Shown: piece after piece, positions 48,442-58,039 of the stretch
Position numbering within the stretch: the first letter of the stretch is position 1
Layout of the letters: each line of letters opens with the position of its first letter
Source: Pseudomonas sp. WJP1
GTDB taxonomy: Bacteria > Pseudomonadota > Gammaproteobacteria > Pseudomonadales > Pseudomonadaceae
Reading direction: 5' to 3'
DNA length: 64,000 nucleotides
Assembly (NCBI RefSeq): GCF_028471945.1
Contig: NZ_CP110128.1
Span: 6,413,001-6,477,000, forward strand
The notes under the pieces: model-generated
Seen by the model: only the letters and a program-made list of their open reading frames with translations
Databases searched by the model: none
What the model was told of the DNA's origin: nothing
Made by a program: the position numbers and the translations under genes

Positions 48442-50871
48442 ATGCCTGCGCTGAATCACCCTCGCCCCCACACTGAAACCCTGGCCAACGGCTTGCGGGT
48501 GACGCTGCGTCATGCCCCGGACTTGAAGCGCTGCGCGGCGGCGTTGCGGGTTGCCGCCGGCAGCCATGACGTGCCGTTGGCCTGGCCAGGCCTGGCGCAC
48601 TTTCTGGAACACCTGCTGTTTCTCGGTACCGAACGCTTTGCCGCCGATCAAGGGCTGATGGCCTACGTCCAGCGTCACGGCGGACAGGTCAATGCGCAAA
48701 CCTGCGAGCGCACCACCGATTACTTTTTCGAGCTGCCACCCCAGGCGTTTGCCAAGGGCCTGGAACGGCTGGCCGACATGCTCGCCCATCCACGCATGAA
48801 CCTGGATGACCAGAACCGGGAACGGGAAGTGCTGCACGCAGAATTCATCGCCTGGTCGCAGGATGGTACGGCGCAGCAGCAGGTGGCCCTGTTGGGCGGG
48901 CTTAGCGACGCTCATCCGTTGCGCGGTTTTCATGCGGGCAACCGCGACACCTTGCCGGTGCCGCAACCAGAATTCCAGCAGGCCTTGCAGGATTTCCATC
49001 AGCGCTATTACCAGACCGGACAAATGACCTTGAGCCTTGCCGGCCCCCAGAGCCTTGATGAATTGAGGCTGTTGGCCGAAGCATTCGGCAAGGTCATTGC
49101 CAAGGGCGAGAAGGTCCCGCAACAAACCCCCACAGCGCTGATGGCAGGAACGGACAACCGTTATCAACAGGCCAGCGAGTATCGGCTGGACCTGCTGTTC
49201 GCCCTTGAAGCACTGCCCGACTCATCGCCCGAGGCGCTGGATTTTTTGTGCCATTGGCTGAGCACCGCGAAACCCGGGGGACTGTTGGCTGAACTGCGCA
49301 AACAGGGCCTGGCTGACAACCTCAAGGCACGGCCGCTGTATCAGTTCGCCGGCCAAGCCTTGCTGCACATTGAGTTCACACTGCCTGCCAATTCGATGGC
49401 GAGCGGGATTGGCGAGCAATTGCAGGACTGGCTGGGCTTTTTCGCCCGGCAAGACTGGCGCGGGTTGCGCGAGGAATACGCGGCACTGCGCCAGCGCCAG
49501 CAACAGGTCAGCAGTGCACTGCAACAGGTCCGGCAGGACAGCGAAGCGCGCGAAGTGGGGTTATCCGAAGCCGGCGTTATGGCCCTCAAGTCTGTTCTGG
49601 AAAAAATCGGCGCTGTGGATAACTTAAGCGGCACCTGGCAACTCCCCGCGCCCAATCCGTTCCTGCACACAGAAGCGGCGGCTCCCAACGCCGGTCTGAT
49701 TCGCGGACAAACCAGCGCCCACCGGGGCCTGCGCACCTTTGCCCAGGACCGCTCACGCAGCCGTCGCGAACGTTCACCGATGCAATTTTGCCCGTCGTTG
49801 CCGGATAACGGCACCGACGGCGCGGTGTACCTGCGTTGGCACCTGGAAGCGGCCCCCGGCGCCAGCCTCCAATCGCGCCTGGAGAACAACCTGCAAGCGC
49901 TGCGCGAAGACGCAAGCCAGGCCGGTGTGGATTTTTCCTTCGGTGCATCGGGCAATCAATGGCTGTTGAAAATGACCGGCCTGCAAGCGCCGATGCCCAC
50001 CATCCTCGAACATGCGCTGAACCTGCTGACCCAACCTGATGCAGCACGCGCACCGCAAACACCGACGCCCCCCGCCTTGATGCCGATTCGACAGCTACTC
50101 AAGGTGCTGCCCGATCACTGCCTTGAGCCATCGGCCGAATCGGACAACCTGGCGCAACTGTGGTCGAGTGCTCACTGGACCGGCCTGGCGAGCGGTTTTT
50201 CTGCCCAGACTCAAGCGGCCATGGGGCTGGCGTTGAGCCGCGTGCCGGGTACTGCGGATACGCAACAGCCATCGACATCCTCGATTCATGCGCAGCATCT
50301 TTGGAGCACCGTAGAGGCCGACTCCAGCGAGCATGCGCTGCTGTTGTTCTGCCCCACAGCCACCCGGGAACTGGCCGACGAAGCCGCCTGGCGCTTGCTC
50401 GCCCATGTCTGCCAGACGCCGTTCTATCAGCGCCTGCGAGTGGAGTTGCAACTGGGCTATGCGGTGTTCAGTGCGCTGCGGCAGGTTCACGGGCAGACCG
50501 GACTGCTGCTGGGTGTGCAATCGCCGAATGTTGCCGTAGCGGCAATCCTGCAGCACATCGAACAGTTCCTGAACGGGTTGCCGGCGCTGATCCAGTCCCT
50601 CGACGAGAGCGCTTTCATCAGCCAACGCCAAGCGTTGGTGGATCAGTTTTCCAGCGCCACCCTGACCACCAGCCAAACCGCGGAATTGCTCTGGCAGGGC
50701 AAGTTGGCTGGCCGCCCGTCGGATTATCTGACGCAGTTGCCCCAGGCCATTCTCCTGACCGACCGTGCCGCGCTGCTGGCCGCGGTTCAGCGCTTGAACC
50801 GGGCCGAAGGGGGCTGGCGCTGCCTGGCGAACAGCCCTGCACCCGGCGCGCCCTGGCAAGCGACAAAATGA
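48442..50871 (+). CDS. pqqF: PQQ-associated M16 peptidase PqqF
   Basis: Zinc peptidase of the insulinase/pitrilysin family, about 809 residues, thought to trim modified PqqA to release the Glu-Tyr core. The inverted zinc motif HFLEH is at residues 53-57 (LAHFLEHLLFLGTERF), with the distal Glu in the NREREVLHAEF stretch. The second half, as usual in these proteins, is a degenerate non-catalytic M16 repeat. The ATG at 48442 is preferred to the GTG at 48436 because TGGAA lies at the right distance. It sits 48 bases after davA. Confidence 0.9.
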   Translation: MPALNHPRPHTETLANGLRVTLRHAPDLKRCAAALRVAAGSHDVPLAWPGLAHFLEHLLFLGTERFAADQGLMAYVQRHGGQVNAQTCERTTDYFFELPPQAFAKGLERLADMLAHPRMNLDDQNREREVLHAEFIAWSQDGTAQQQVALLGGLSDAHPLRGFHAGNRDTLPVPQPEFQQALQDFHQRYYQTGQMTLSLAGPQSLDELRLLAEAFGKVIAKGEKVPQQTPTALMAGTDNRYQQASEYRLDLLFALEALPDSSPEALDFLCHWLSTAKPGGLLAELRKQGLADNLKARPLYQFAGQALLHIEFTLPANSMASGIGEQLQDWLGFFARQDWRGLREEYAALRQRQQQVSSALQQVRQDSEAREVGLSEAGVMALKSVLEKIGAVDNLSGTWQLPAPNPFLHTEAAAPNAGLIRGQTSAHRGLRTFAQDRSRSRRERSPMQFCPSLPDNGTDGAVYLRWHLEAAPGASLQSRLENNLQALREDASQAGVDFSFGASGNQWLLKMTGLQAPMPTILEHALNLLTQPDAARAPQTPTPPALMPIRQLLKVLPDHCLEPSAESDNLAQLWSSAHWTGLASGFSAQTQAAMGLALSRVPGTADTQQPSTSSIHAQHLWSTVEADSSEHALLLFCPTATRELADEAAWRLLAHVCQTPFYQRLRVELQLGYAVFSALRQVHGQTGLLLGVQSPNVAVAAILQHIEQFLNGLPALIQSLDESAFISQRQALVDQFSSATLTTSQTAELLWQGKLAGRPSDYLTQLPQAILLTDRAALLAAVQRLNRAEGGWRCLANSPAPGAPWQATK

Positions 50872-50903
50872 TCATTACCCAGACTGTAAGGAGCTTTTTC
50901 AAA

Positions 50904-50933
50904 GTTTCACGGGCAATCCCTGTGAAATTTTGA
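50904..50933 (+). terminator. Hairpin between pqqF and pqqA
   Basis: TTTCACGGG and CCCTGTGAAA pair around CAAT with one bulged base, followed by TTTTG. It starts 34 bases after the pqqF stop and is probably its terminator, separating pqqF from the pqqA transcript. Being an inverted repeat ahead of pqqA, it could also bind a regulator. Confidence 0.55.
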
Positions 50934-51029
50934 GTAACATAGCAGCCTAACTATTTGGAACATCTCCCGCTGGAGGTGGACTATACCTATAGATAGCGCT
51001 GTCCAACCTTACCTGAAGGAGTTCAACTG

Positions 51030-51104
51030 ATGGCCTGGACCAAACCGGCTTACACCGACCTGCGTATCGGCTTTGAAGTCACCATGTACTTCGCAAGCCG
51101 CTGA
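51030..51104 (+). CDS. pqqA: PQQ precursor peptide PqqA
   Basis: Ribosomally made 24-residue precursor, [20 protein letters not shown] then FASR. Glu16 and Tyr20 in the EVTMY core are the residues that PqqE cross-links and that become the PQQ skeleton. The start has AAGGAG at nine bases. It is preceded by a 158-base gap that must hold the pqqA promoter (no -35/-10 pair is convincing) and followed by a hairpin before pqqB. Confidence 0.97.
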   Translation: MAWTKPAYTDLRIGFEVTMYFASR

Positions 51105-51131
51105 TTTCTGCCCTGGCAGGAATGCAGCACA

Positions 51132-51160
51132 ACGCCTCGGTTATCCGAGGCGTTTTATTT
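51132..51160 (+). terminator. Terminator or attenuator between pqqA and pqqB
   Basis: ACGCCTCGG-TTAT-CCGAGGCGT-TTTATTTT forms a nine-base stem plus T-run 27 bases after pqqA and 26 bases before pqqB. It should end most transcripts after pqqA, giving far more precursor peptide message than enzyme message. Confidence 0.88.
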
Positions 51161-51185
51161 TCAGCGTTGAAATGATGGAGCGCCC

Positions 51186-52097
51186 ATGTTTGTCCAGATC
51201 CTAGGTTCCGCCGCCGGCGGTGGTTTTCCTCAGTGGAACTGCAATTGCGAGAACTGCGCAGGTTTTCGCAATGGCAGCCTGCGGGCCAAGGCGCGCACCC
51301 AATCGTCCATCGCGATTTCCGATAATGGCGTGAATTGGGTGTTGTGCAACACCTCCCCGGACATCCGTGCCCAGCTCCAGAGTTTCGCGCCCATGCAACC
51401 GGGGCGCGCACTGCGCGATACCGGGATCAGCGCGATCATCCTGATGGACAGCCAGATCGACCACACCACCGGCCTGCTCATGCTGCGTGAAGGTTGCCCG
51501 CACCAGGTCTGGTGCACCGACATGGTCCATGAGGATTTGAGCACCGGGTTCCCGCTGTTCAACATGCTGACCCACTGGAACGGTGGCCTGAACTGGAACC
51601 GCATCGAACTCGACCAGAGTTTCAGCATCCCGGCCTGCCCGAACCTGCGCTTCACCCCGCTGCCACTGCGCAGCGCTGCGCCACCTTACTCGCCGCATCG
51701 CTTCGACCCGCATCCGGGCGACAACATCGGCCTGATCGTCGAAGACCTCAATACCGGCGGCAAGCTGTTCTATGCGCCGGGGCTGGGCAAAGTCGATGAG
51801 CCGCTGCTGGAGATCATGGCCGCCAGCGATTGCCTGTTGGTCGACGGCACGCTGTGGGACGACGACGAAATGCAGCGCCGTGGCGTTGGCACCCGCACCG
51901 GTCGGGAGATGGGCCACCTGGCGCAGAACGGCCCCGGCGGCATGCTCGAAGTGCTGGAACAACTGCCCGAACAGCGCAAGGTGCTTATCCACATCAACAA
52001 CACCAACCCGATTCTCGACGAAGATTCGCCGCAGCGGGCGGAGCTGGAGCGGCGCCAGGTTGAAGTGGCGTATGACGGCATGAGTATTGTGCTGTAG
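51186..52097 (+). CDS. pqqB: PQQ biosynthesis protein PqqB
   Basis: Metallo-beta-lactamase-fold protein of 303 residues; in the current model it hydroxylates the processed Glu-Tyr dipeptide before PqqC. N-terminus [19 protein letters not shown] is canonical. The zinc-binding cysteines are in NCNCENC, and the MBL-type [13 protein letters not shown] and [13 protein letters not shown] segments follow. Its message starts after the attenuator downstream of pqqA. Confidence 0.95.
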   Translation: MFVQILGSAAGGGFPQWNCNCENCAGFRNGSLRAKARTQSSIAISDNGVNWVLCNTSPDIRAQLQSFAPMQPGRALRDTGISAIILMDSQIDHTTGLLMLREGCPHQVWCTDMVHEDLSTGFPLFNMLTHWNGGLNWNRIELDQSFSIPACPNLRFTPLPLRSAAPPYSPHRFDPHPGDNIGLIVEDLNTGGKLFYAPGLGKVDEPLLEIMAASDCLLVDGTLWDDDEMQRRGVGTRTGREMGHLAQNGPGGMLEVLEQLPEQRKVLIHINNTNPILDEDSPQRAELERRQVEVAYDGMSIVL

Positions 52098-52113
52098 CGC
52101 AGGGCCCTATCGC

Positions 52114-52205
52114 CTGTAGGAGCCAGGCTTGCCGGCGAAGAACGATTACGCGGTGCATCTGTTGCACCGCAGCGCCCGGTTCGCCGGCAAGCCTGGCTCC
52201 TACAG
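52114..52205. repeat. REP inverted pair inside the pqq operon
   Basis: CTGTAGGAGCCAGGCTTGCC at the left and its inverse up to 52205 at the right are perfect arms of about 27 bases. A second inner hairpin, GCGGTGCA / TGCACCGC, is at about 52150-52171. It fills the 146-base gap between pqqB and pqqC and is transcribed with them. Confidence 0.9.
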
Positions 52206-52243
52206 TGAAGGCGCGTCAGACCAGACACCCCCGGAGAGCAGCA

Positions 52244-52996
52244 ATGACCGACACCCCCATGTCCCCCGCCGAATTCGAAGCCGCCCTGCGCGCCAAGGGC
52301 GCCTACTACCACATCCATCACCCCTATCACGTGGCGATGTACCAGGGCCGGGCGAGCCGCGAGCAGATCCAGGGCTGGGTCGCCAACCGCTTTTACTATC
52401 AGGTGAACATCCCCCTGAAAGACGCCGCCATCCTGGCCAACTGCCCGGACCGCGAAATCCGCCGCGAATGGATTCAACGCCTGCTCGACCATGACGGCGC
52501 CCCCGGCGAAGACGGCGGCATCGAAGCCTGGCTGCGCCTGGGCCAGGCGGTCGGCCTCGACCCGGACCAATTGCGCTCCCAGGAACTGGTGCTGCCCGGC
52601 GTGCGCTTCGCCGTCGACGCCTACGTCAACTTCGCCCGCCGCGCCTGTTGGCAGGAAGCCGCCAGCAGCTCGCTGACCGAACTGTTCGCCCCGCAGATCC
52701 ACCAGTCGCGCCTGGACAGCTGGCCGCAGCACTACCCGTGGATCGACCCCGCCGGCTACGAATATTTCCGCACGCGCCTGGGCCAGGCGCGACGTGATGT
52801 CGAGCACGGCCTGGCCATCACCCTCGAGCACTACAAGACGCGGGAAGGCCAGGAGCGCATGCTGGAAATTCTCCAGTTCAAACTGGACATTCTTTGGAGC
52901 ATGCTCGACGCCATGAGCATGGCCTATGAACTCAATCGCCCGCCGTATCACAGCGTGACCGAACAACGGGTCTGGCATAAAGGAATCACCCTATGA
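52244..52996 (+). CDS. pqqC: Pyrroloquinoline-quinone synthase PqqC
   Basis: Cofactor-free oxidase that closes the ring and performs the final eight-electron oxidation to PQQ. The 250-residue protein begins [20 protein letters not shown] after GGAGAG; the frame open from 52205 is not conserved. Conserved segments [18 protein letters not shown] and [10 protein letters not shown] carry active-site His, Tyr and Arg residues. Its stop overlaps the pqqD start (52993). Confidence 0.96.
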   Translation: MTDTPMSPAEFEAALRAKGAYYHIHHPYHVAMYQGRASREQIQGWVANRFYYQVNIPLKDAAILANCPDREIRREWIQRLLDHDGAPGEDGGIEAWLRLGQAVGLDPDQLRSQELVLPGVRFAVDAYVNFARRACWQEAASSSLTELFAPQIHQSRLDSWPQHYPWIDPAGYEYFRTRLGQARRDVEHGLAITLEHYKTREGQERMLEILQFKLDILWSMLDAMSMAYELNRPPYHSVTEQRVWHKGITL

Positions 52997-53268
52997 GTTT
53001 CGATCGCAGCAAGACCCCGACCTGGCGCCCAGGCTACCGTTTCCAGTACGAACCGGCGCAGAAAGGCCATGTGCTGCTGTATCCCGAAGGCATGATCAAA
53101 CTCAATGAAAGCGCCGCGCTGATCGGCGGTTTGATCGATGGTCAACGCGATGTCGCCGCGATCATCGCCGAGCTCGACCGGCAGTTCCCCGGCGTGCCCG
53201 AGCTCGGTGACGACATCGAGCAATTCATGGAGGTTGCCCGTGCGCAGCACTGGATCGAACTTGCCTGA
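52993..53268 (+). CDS. pqqD: PQQ peptide chaperone PqqD
   Basis: A 91-residue RiPP recognition element that binds PqqA and presents it to PqqE. The winged-helix pattern [29 protein letters not shown] is clear. It overlaps pqqC by four bases and pqqE by 29 bases, so three genes are tightly coupled. Confidence 0.95.
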   Translation: MSFDRSKTPTWRPGYRFQYEPAQKGHVLLYPEGMIKLNESAALIGGLIDGQRDVAAIIAELDRQFPGVPELGDDIEQFMEVARAQHWIELA

Positions 53269-54412
53269 CTCGTCGAGGCAAGTGCCGCCCACACCCGAGA
53301 TCGGCCTACCGCTGTGGTTGCTGGCCGAGCTGACCTACCGCTGCCCGCTGCAATGCCCGTACTGCTCCAATCCGCTGGATTTTGCCGAGCAAGGCAAGGA
53401 ATTGAGCACCGAACAGTGGATCAAGGTGTTCCGCGAGGCGCGCGAGATGGGCGCGGCGCAACTGGGCTTTTCCGGCGGTGAGCCGCTGGTGCGCCAGGAC
53501 CTCGCCGAGCTGATTGCCGAGGCGCGCCAGCTGGGTTTCTACACCAACCTGATCACCTCCGGCATCGGCCTGACCGAGCAGAAAATCAGCGACTTCAAGC
53601 AAGCCGGCCTCGATCACATCCAGATCAGTTTCCAGGCCAGCGACGAGCAGGTGAACAACCTGCTGGCGGGCTCGAAAAAGGCCTTCGCGCAGAAGCTGGA
53701 AATGGCCCGCGCCGTGAAAGCCCATGGCTACCCGATGGTGCTGAACTTCGTGACCCATCGGCACAACATCGACAAGATCGACCGCATCATCGAGCTGTGC
53801 ATCGCCCTGGAAGCCGACTTCGTCGAACTCGCCACCTGCCAGTTCTACGGCTGGGCGCAGCTCAATCGAGTCGGGTTATTGCCAACTAAAGAGCAGCTGG
53901 TACGCGCCGAACGCATCACCAATGAATACCGCGCCAAACTGGAAGCCGAAGGGCATCCGTGCAAGCTGATTTTCGTCACGCCGGACTACTACGAAGAACG
54001 CCCGAAAGCCTGCATGAACGGCTGGGGCAGTATCTTCCTGACCGTGACGCCGGACGGCACCGCGCTGCCCTGTCACGGCGCCCGCCAGCTGCCGGTGCAG
54101 TTTCCCAACGTACGCGACCACAGCATGCAGCACATCTGGTACGACTCGTTCGGCTTCAACCGCTTTCGCGGCTACGACTGGATGCCCGAACCGTGCCGCT
54201 CCTGCGACGAGAAGGAAAAGGACTTCGGCGGCTGTCGCTGCCAGGCGTTCATGCTCACGGGGGATGCGCGCAACGCCGACCCGGTGTGCAGCAAGTCGCC
54301 CCATCACGGCGTGATCCTCAAGGCCCGCGAAGAGGCGGAGCACGCGACCCAGACCATTGAACAACTGGCCTTTCGCAATGAACGAAACTCACGCCTCATC
54401 GCCAAAAGCTGA
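53240..54412 (+). CDS. pqqE: PqqA peptide cyclase PqqE, radical SAM
   Basis: Radical SAM enzyme of 390 residues that forms the carbon-carbon bond between Glu16 and Tyr20 of PqqA. The cluster motif CxxxCxxC is Cys35, Cys39 and Cys42 ([10 protein letters not shown]), and the C-terminal SPASM cysteines are in CMNGWGS, LPCHGA and [16 protein letters not shown]. The start is a GTG at 53240 with GGAGG six bases upstream, inside pqqD; the longer open frame to 53138 is not conserved. Confidence 0.95.
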   Translation: MRSTGSNLPDSSRQVPPTPEIGLPLWLLAELTYRCPLQCPYCSNPLDFAEQGKELSTEQWIKVFREAREMGAAQLGFSGGEPLVRQDLAELIAEARQLGFYTNLITSGIGLTEQKISDFKQAGLDHIQISFQASDEQVNNLLAGSKKAFAQKLEMARAVKAHGYPMVLNFVTHRHNIDKIDRIIELCIALEADFVELATCQFYGWAQLNRVGLLPTKEQLVRAERITNEYRAKLEAEGHPCKLIFVTPDYYEERPKACMNGWGSIFLTVTPDGTALPCHGARQLPVQFPNVRDHSMQHIWYDSFGFNRFRGYDWMPEPCRSCDEKEKDFGGCRCQAFMLTGDARNADPVCSKSPHHGVILKAREEAEHATQTIEQLAFRNERNSRLIAKS

Positions 54413-56204
54413 ACCCTTCAGCGCCGCCAACGCCGTCGCCGCCGGCATCGATTTTGCCGAGCTGCAGGTCGGCCCCCATGGCTTGTTCTGGAACGAATAC
54501 CGCCCGGAGGATGCCGCGTGCCGGATCTGGCACTGGCGTGATGGCGTGGCCAACTGCCTGACGCCACCCCCGTTCAGCGTGCGCAGTCGGGTGTACGAAT
54601 ATGGCGGTGGTGCGTTTTGCCTGACCGACGACGGCGTGGTCTTCGTCAACGAGGCCGATCAGCAGCTGTATCGCCAATCACTGCAAGGCGAAACGCCCGA
54701 GGTGCTGACGTCTGGCGTGTGTCGATACGGCGACCTGCAGTTCGCCAATGGCCAGGTGTTGGCGGTTGAGGAAAACCGCAATGAACACCGCCTGGTGGCG
54801 ATCGACTTGGCAGATGGCACGCGGCACTTGTTGGCCGAAGGCGCGGATTTCTACGCCGCGCCGACCTTGAGCCCCGATGCGCAACGCCTGGCCTGGATCG
54901 AGTGGAGTCGCCCGAATCAGCCCTGGACCGCGACCCGTTTGATGGTTGCGCAACGCCAGGCCGATGGCGGCTTCGTGGCGCCCTGCTGCGTGGCTGGCGA
55001 CCAGGGGCAAGAGTCGCTGCAACAACCTCGCTTCGATGGTAACGGTCGCTTGTTCTGCCTGACCGATCGCGCTGGTTACTGGCAGCCCTGGGTGGAATCA
55101 GCCGATGGCCTGGCACCATTGCCCAGCGCCGCTGCCGATCACGGCCCGGCGCCCTGGCAACTGGGCGGCTGCACCTGGTTACCCCTGAGCGAGGGCAGCT
55201 ACCTCGCCAGCTGGACAGAGGCCGGCTTCGGCCGATTGGGGCTTTGCGCCACCGGGTGCGACGACTTTACCGGCGATTACAGCCGCTTCCGCCATCTTGC
55301 TGTGGATGACCAGTTCATCTACTGCATTGCAGCCTCCCCCGTCAGTTCAGCGGCGGTGATCGCCATCGACCGCCAGACCCGGCAAGTGAAGGTTCTCGCC
55401 GGCGGTATTGCACCGCTGCCCCCCGAGCAAATCAGTCGCCCGCAAACCCTGCGTTACCCAAGCGGGTCCGGTGAAGCCCACGGCTTCTTCTACCCGGCGA
55501 TGACTGGCGACGCCAAGCCGCCACTGGTGGTGTTCATCCATGGCGGCCCGACCTCGGCGTGTTATCCGATGCTCGATACGCGCATCCAGTACTGGGCGCA
55601 ACGCGGTTTCGCCGTGGCCGATCTCAACTATCGCGGTAGCAGCGGTTACGGCCGGGACTATCGCCAGGCCCTGCATTTGCGCTGGGGCGAAGTCGATGTC
55701 GAAGACGCAAGCGCGGTGGTCAGCCACCTCGCCGAACGCGGCTTGATCGACGGCCAGCAGGCGTTCATTCGCGGTGGCAGCGCTGGCGGCTACACCGCCC
55801 TGTGCGCGCTGGCGTTCCACCAGGTGTTTCGTGCCGGCGCCAGTCTTTACGGGGTCAGCGACCCTGTGGCGCTGGGCCGGGCGACACACAAGTTCGAGGG
55901 TGACTACCTGGACTGGCTGATCGGTGATCCACAACAGGATGCCGAATGCTACGCCGCCCGCACGCCGTTACTGCATGCCGGCAACATTCGCGTGCCGGTG
56001 ATCTTCTTTCAAGGCGAGCTGGATGCCGTGGTGGTGCCGCAGCAGACCCGCGACATGGTCGAGGCCCTGCAGGAGAACGGCATTCTGGTCGAAGCCCATT
56101 ACTACGCAGACGAACGCCACGGCTTTCGCAAAGCTGGCAACCAGGCGCATGCGCTGGAGCAGGAATGGTTGTTCTATCGGCGGGTGATGGCGTTTGCCAA
56201 TTGA
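54378..56204 (+). CDS. S9 prolyl-oligopeptidase-family peptidase of the pqq cluster
   Basis: Cytosolic serine peptidase of about 608 residues; an N-terminal beta-propeller (about 1-340) gates a C-terminal alpha/beta-hydrolase domain. The nucleophile is in [11 protein letters not shown], the Asp in [11 protein letters not shown] and the His in DERHGFRK, so the catalytic triad looks complete. It overlaps pqqE by 35 bases and is the last gene of the cluster, a position called pqqM or pqqH in other pseudomonads. A role in PqqA processing is plausible but not shown by the sequence. Confidence 0.88.
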   Translation: MNETHASSPKAEPFSAANAVAAGIDFAELQVGPHGLFWNEYRPEDAACRIWHWRDGVANCLTPPPFSVRSRVYEYGGGAFCLTDDGVVFVNEADQQLYRQSLQGETPEVLTSGVCRYGDLQFANGQVLAVEENRNEHRLVAIDLADGTRHLLAEGADFYAAPTLSPDAQRLAWIEWSRPNQPWTATRLMVAQRQADGGFVAPCCVAGDQGQESLQQPRFDGNGRLFCLTDRAGYWQPWVESADGLAPLPSAAADHGPAPWQLGGCTWLPLSEGSYLASWTEAGFGRLGLCATGCDDFTGDYSRFRHLAVDDQFIYCIAASPVSSAAVIAIDRQTRQVKVLAGGIAPLPPEQISRPQTLRYPSGSGEAHGFFYPAMTGDAKPPLVVFIHGGPTSACYPMLDTRIQYWAQRGFAVADLNYRGSSGYGRDYRQALHLRWGEVDVEDASAVVSHLAERGLIDGQQAFIRGGSAGGYTALCALAFHQVFRAGASLYGVSDPVALGRATHKFEGDYLDWLIGDPQQDAECYAARTPLLHAGNIRVPVIFFQGELDAVVVPQQTRDMVEALQENGILVEAHYYADERHGFRKAGNQAHALEQEWLFYRRVMAFAN

Positions 56205-56210
56205 ACCGCC

Positions 56211-56369
56211 TCAACGCTTGGCAATGATGTACACCGCATGCACGATGCCGGGAATGTAGCCGCACAGCGTCAGGAGAATGTTCAGCCAGAACGCTCCGCC
56301 GAACCCCACTTGAAGAAACACACCCAGTGGCGGCAACAGAATGGCGATGATGATGCGGATAAAGTCCAT
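56211..56369 (-). CDS. Pmp3/YqaE family small membrane protein
   Basis: A 52-residue proteolipid with two membrane helices: IRIIIAILLPPLGVFLQVG and LNILLTLCGYIPGIVHAVYI, the second preceded by the conserved FWLN. The ATG at 56369 with AGGAG upstream is preferred over one ten codons earlier. Family members are linked to salt and membrane-potential stress. It converges on the S9 peptidase, six bases apart. Confidence 0.9.
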   Translation of the reverse strand: MDFIRIIIAILLPPLGVFLQVGFGGAFWLNILLTLCGYIPGIVHAVYIIAKR

Positions 56370-56389
56370 GGACGCAGCTCCTGATTGAA

Positions 56390-56407
56390 GTGGGCTCACG
56401 CGAGCCC
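56390..56407. other. Short hairpin upstream of the Pmp3-like gene
   Basis: TGGGCTC-ACG-CGAGCCCA is a compact stem in the 217-base gap between the Pmp3-like gene and the aminotransferase. It has no T-run and overlaps the region where the Pmp3-like promoter should be. Confidence 0.35.
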
Positions 56408-56500
56408 ATAACCTATCGACCTGTACCGTTGGTCAGGGTTCAGCCCGATTGTTCAGGCCAATGTACCCAGGCCATGTTTCTGAATGAAGCAATCGCCACA

Positions 56501-56540
56501 AAAAAAACGCCCCACGCCAAAAAAATCAGGCGTGGGGCGT
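56501..56540 (-). terminator. Intrinsic terminator of the aminotransferase gene
   Basis: ACGCCCCACGCC and GGCGTGGGGCGT form a perfect 12-base stem with a ten-base loop; on the minus strand it is followed by a run of U. It lies 47 bases after the aminotransferase stop. Confidence 0.9.
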
Positions 56541-56586
56541 GCGTTATACCGCGAGACGATTCGGGAATTCGTGCGGGGGCGACGAC

Positions 56587-57870
56587 TCAGACGGCAATCC
56601 CTTTGCGGCATTGCAGCTGCGCGGTGCGCACGCGGGAGAAAGCGCGGGCCAGGCGCAGCAGCATTTCATCGATGTTGGATTTGCTGACTGTCAGCGCCGG
56701 GGTGAATCGCAGGCAATCGGCTTGCGGCGCATCGAGCAACAGCCCTTCGTACAACGCGGCCTTGACCACGGCGTCGGCCGAGTCGTCGGAGAGGGTCAGC
56801 CCCCAGAGCAGCCCTTGTCCGCGCAGTTCGCCGTGGCCGTAACGATGGGATAAGCGCTGCAGGCCTTCGCGCAGGTGCTGCGCCATCTCCCCGACATGCT
56901 CGAGAAAGCCTTTGTCCTGCACGCTGTCGAGCACCGCCAGGCCGGCGGCGCTCAGCAGCGCATTGCCATGATGGGTACCGCTCATTTCGCCCGTTTCGAA
57001 GCAACAGGCCTTGCCCCGCGCCAGCAGCGCCGCCACCGGAACTCCACCGCCAAGCCCTTTGCCGAGCACGACAATATCGGCCCGCACGCCGTAGGACTGC
57101 TCTGCCAGCAAGTTGCCACAGCGACCGATACCGGTTTGTACTTCGTCGAAGATCAGCAGGATGCCCAGTTCGCGGCACAGGCGCTCGACCCCTTTGAGGT
57201 AATGCGCAGTGGCCGCAATTACCCCGGCTTCACTCTGGATCGGCTCGAGCATGATCGCCACGGTCCGTTCATCCACCGCCGCGTTCAGCGCCGCAAGATC
57301 GTTGAAGGGGACGCGGCTGAAGCCCGGAAGCTGCGGCTCGAAACGGTTGACCAGGGTCGCACTGTCGGATGCTGAAATCGTCCCCAGGCTACGCCCATGG
57401 CAAGCCTGGTTGGCCACGATAATTCGCGAAGCGCCACCGCGATGGCGCTGACCCCATTTGCGCGCCAGCTTGATCGCCGCCTCGCAGGCCTCGCTGCCAC
57501 TGTTGAGCAGGTAAGCCTGGTCGCTGCCAGTGCTGGCACAGAGTCGCTCGGCGAGCTTGAGCAGGCCGCGGTTATGCAGGGCGAAACCGGGATTGATCAG
57601 CGCTTGCGCCTGCGCGGTAATGGCACTGACCAGTGCCTTGGGGCTGTGGCCGAGGCTGTTGGCGCCGCCGCCCTGGGAGAAATCCAGATACGCACGGTCA
57701 TCGCTGTCCCACAACCAGGAACCCTGGCCGCGGGTAAAAACCTGCTGGGGCCGAACGACACTGGGCATCAGGTACTCGCTGCAAAGATTGTCTCCTTTGA
57801 GCGCAGAGGAACTGTCCGCGAGCAAATCATCGAGACTGGGCGCGTTTCGACGCAGGCTGAACAGATTCAT
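56587..57870 (-). CDS. Class III PLP-dependent aminotransferase
   Basis: A 427-residue aminotransferase of the acetylornithine / 4-aminobutyrate type. The PLP lysine is in VVLGKGLGGGVPVAALL, the cofactor-binding Asp in LLIFDEVQTGIGRCG, and NSGSEACEAAIKLARKW forms the phosphate cup. Substrate is not evident; genes with this name are annotated as acetylornithine or diaminobutyrate aminotransferases without proof. It is divergent from a LysR regulator across 169 bases, so it is probably that regulator's target. Confidence 0.85.
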   Translation of the reverse strand: MNLFSLRRNAPSLDDLLADSSSALKGDNLCSEYLMPSVVRPQQVFTRGQGSWLWDSDDRAYLDFSQGGGANSLGHSPKALVSAITAQAQALINPGFALHNRGLLKLAERLCASTGSDQAYLLNSGSEACEAAIKLARKWGQRHRGGASRIIVANQACHGRSLGTISASDSATLVNRFEPQLPGFSRVPFNDLAALNAAVDERTVAIMLEPIQSEAGVIAATAHYLKGVERLCRELGILLIFDEVQTGIGRCGNLLAEQSYGVRADIVVLGKGLGGGVPVAALLARGKACCFETGEMSGTHHGNALLSAAGLAVLDSVQDKGFLEHVGEMAQHLREGLQRLSHRYGHGELRGQGLLWGLTLSDDSADAVVKAALYEGLLLDAPQADCLRFTPALTVSKSNIDEMLLRLARAFSRVRTAQLQCRKGIAV

Positions 57871-58039
57871 GGGTTCAACCCTCGCAGCAGGTTTTTTGCG
57901 TTACCTATGCAAACGCCATCGAAGCAAAGGGTATTCATCGCGTTCCGGGGCCCTGTAAGCCGTGTGAATGCGGTTAGACTAGGCTCAGGCAAGGCGATGA
58001 GCCATTTCGATTTCCCAGCATTTTCGATAAGCATTACTT

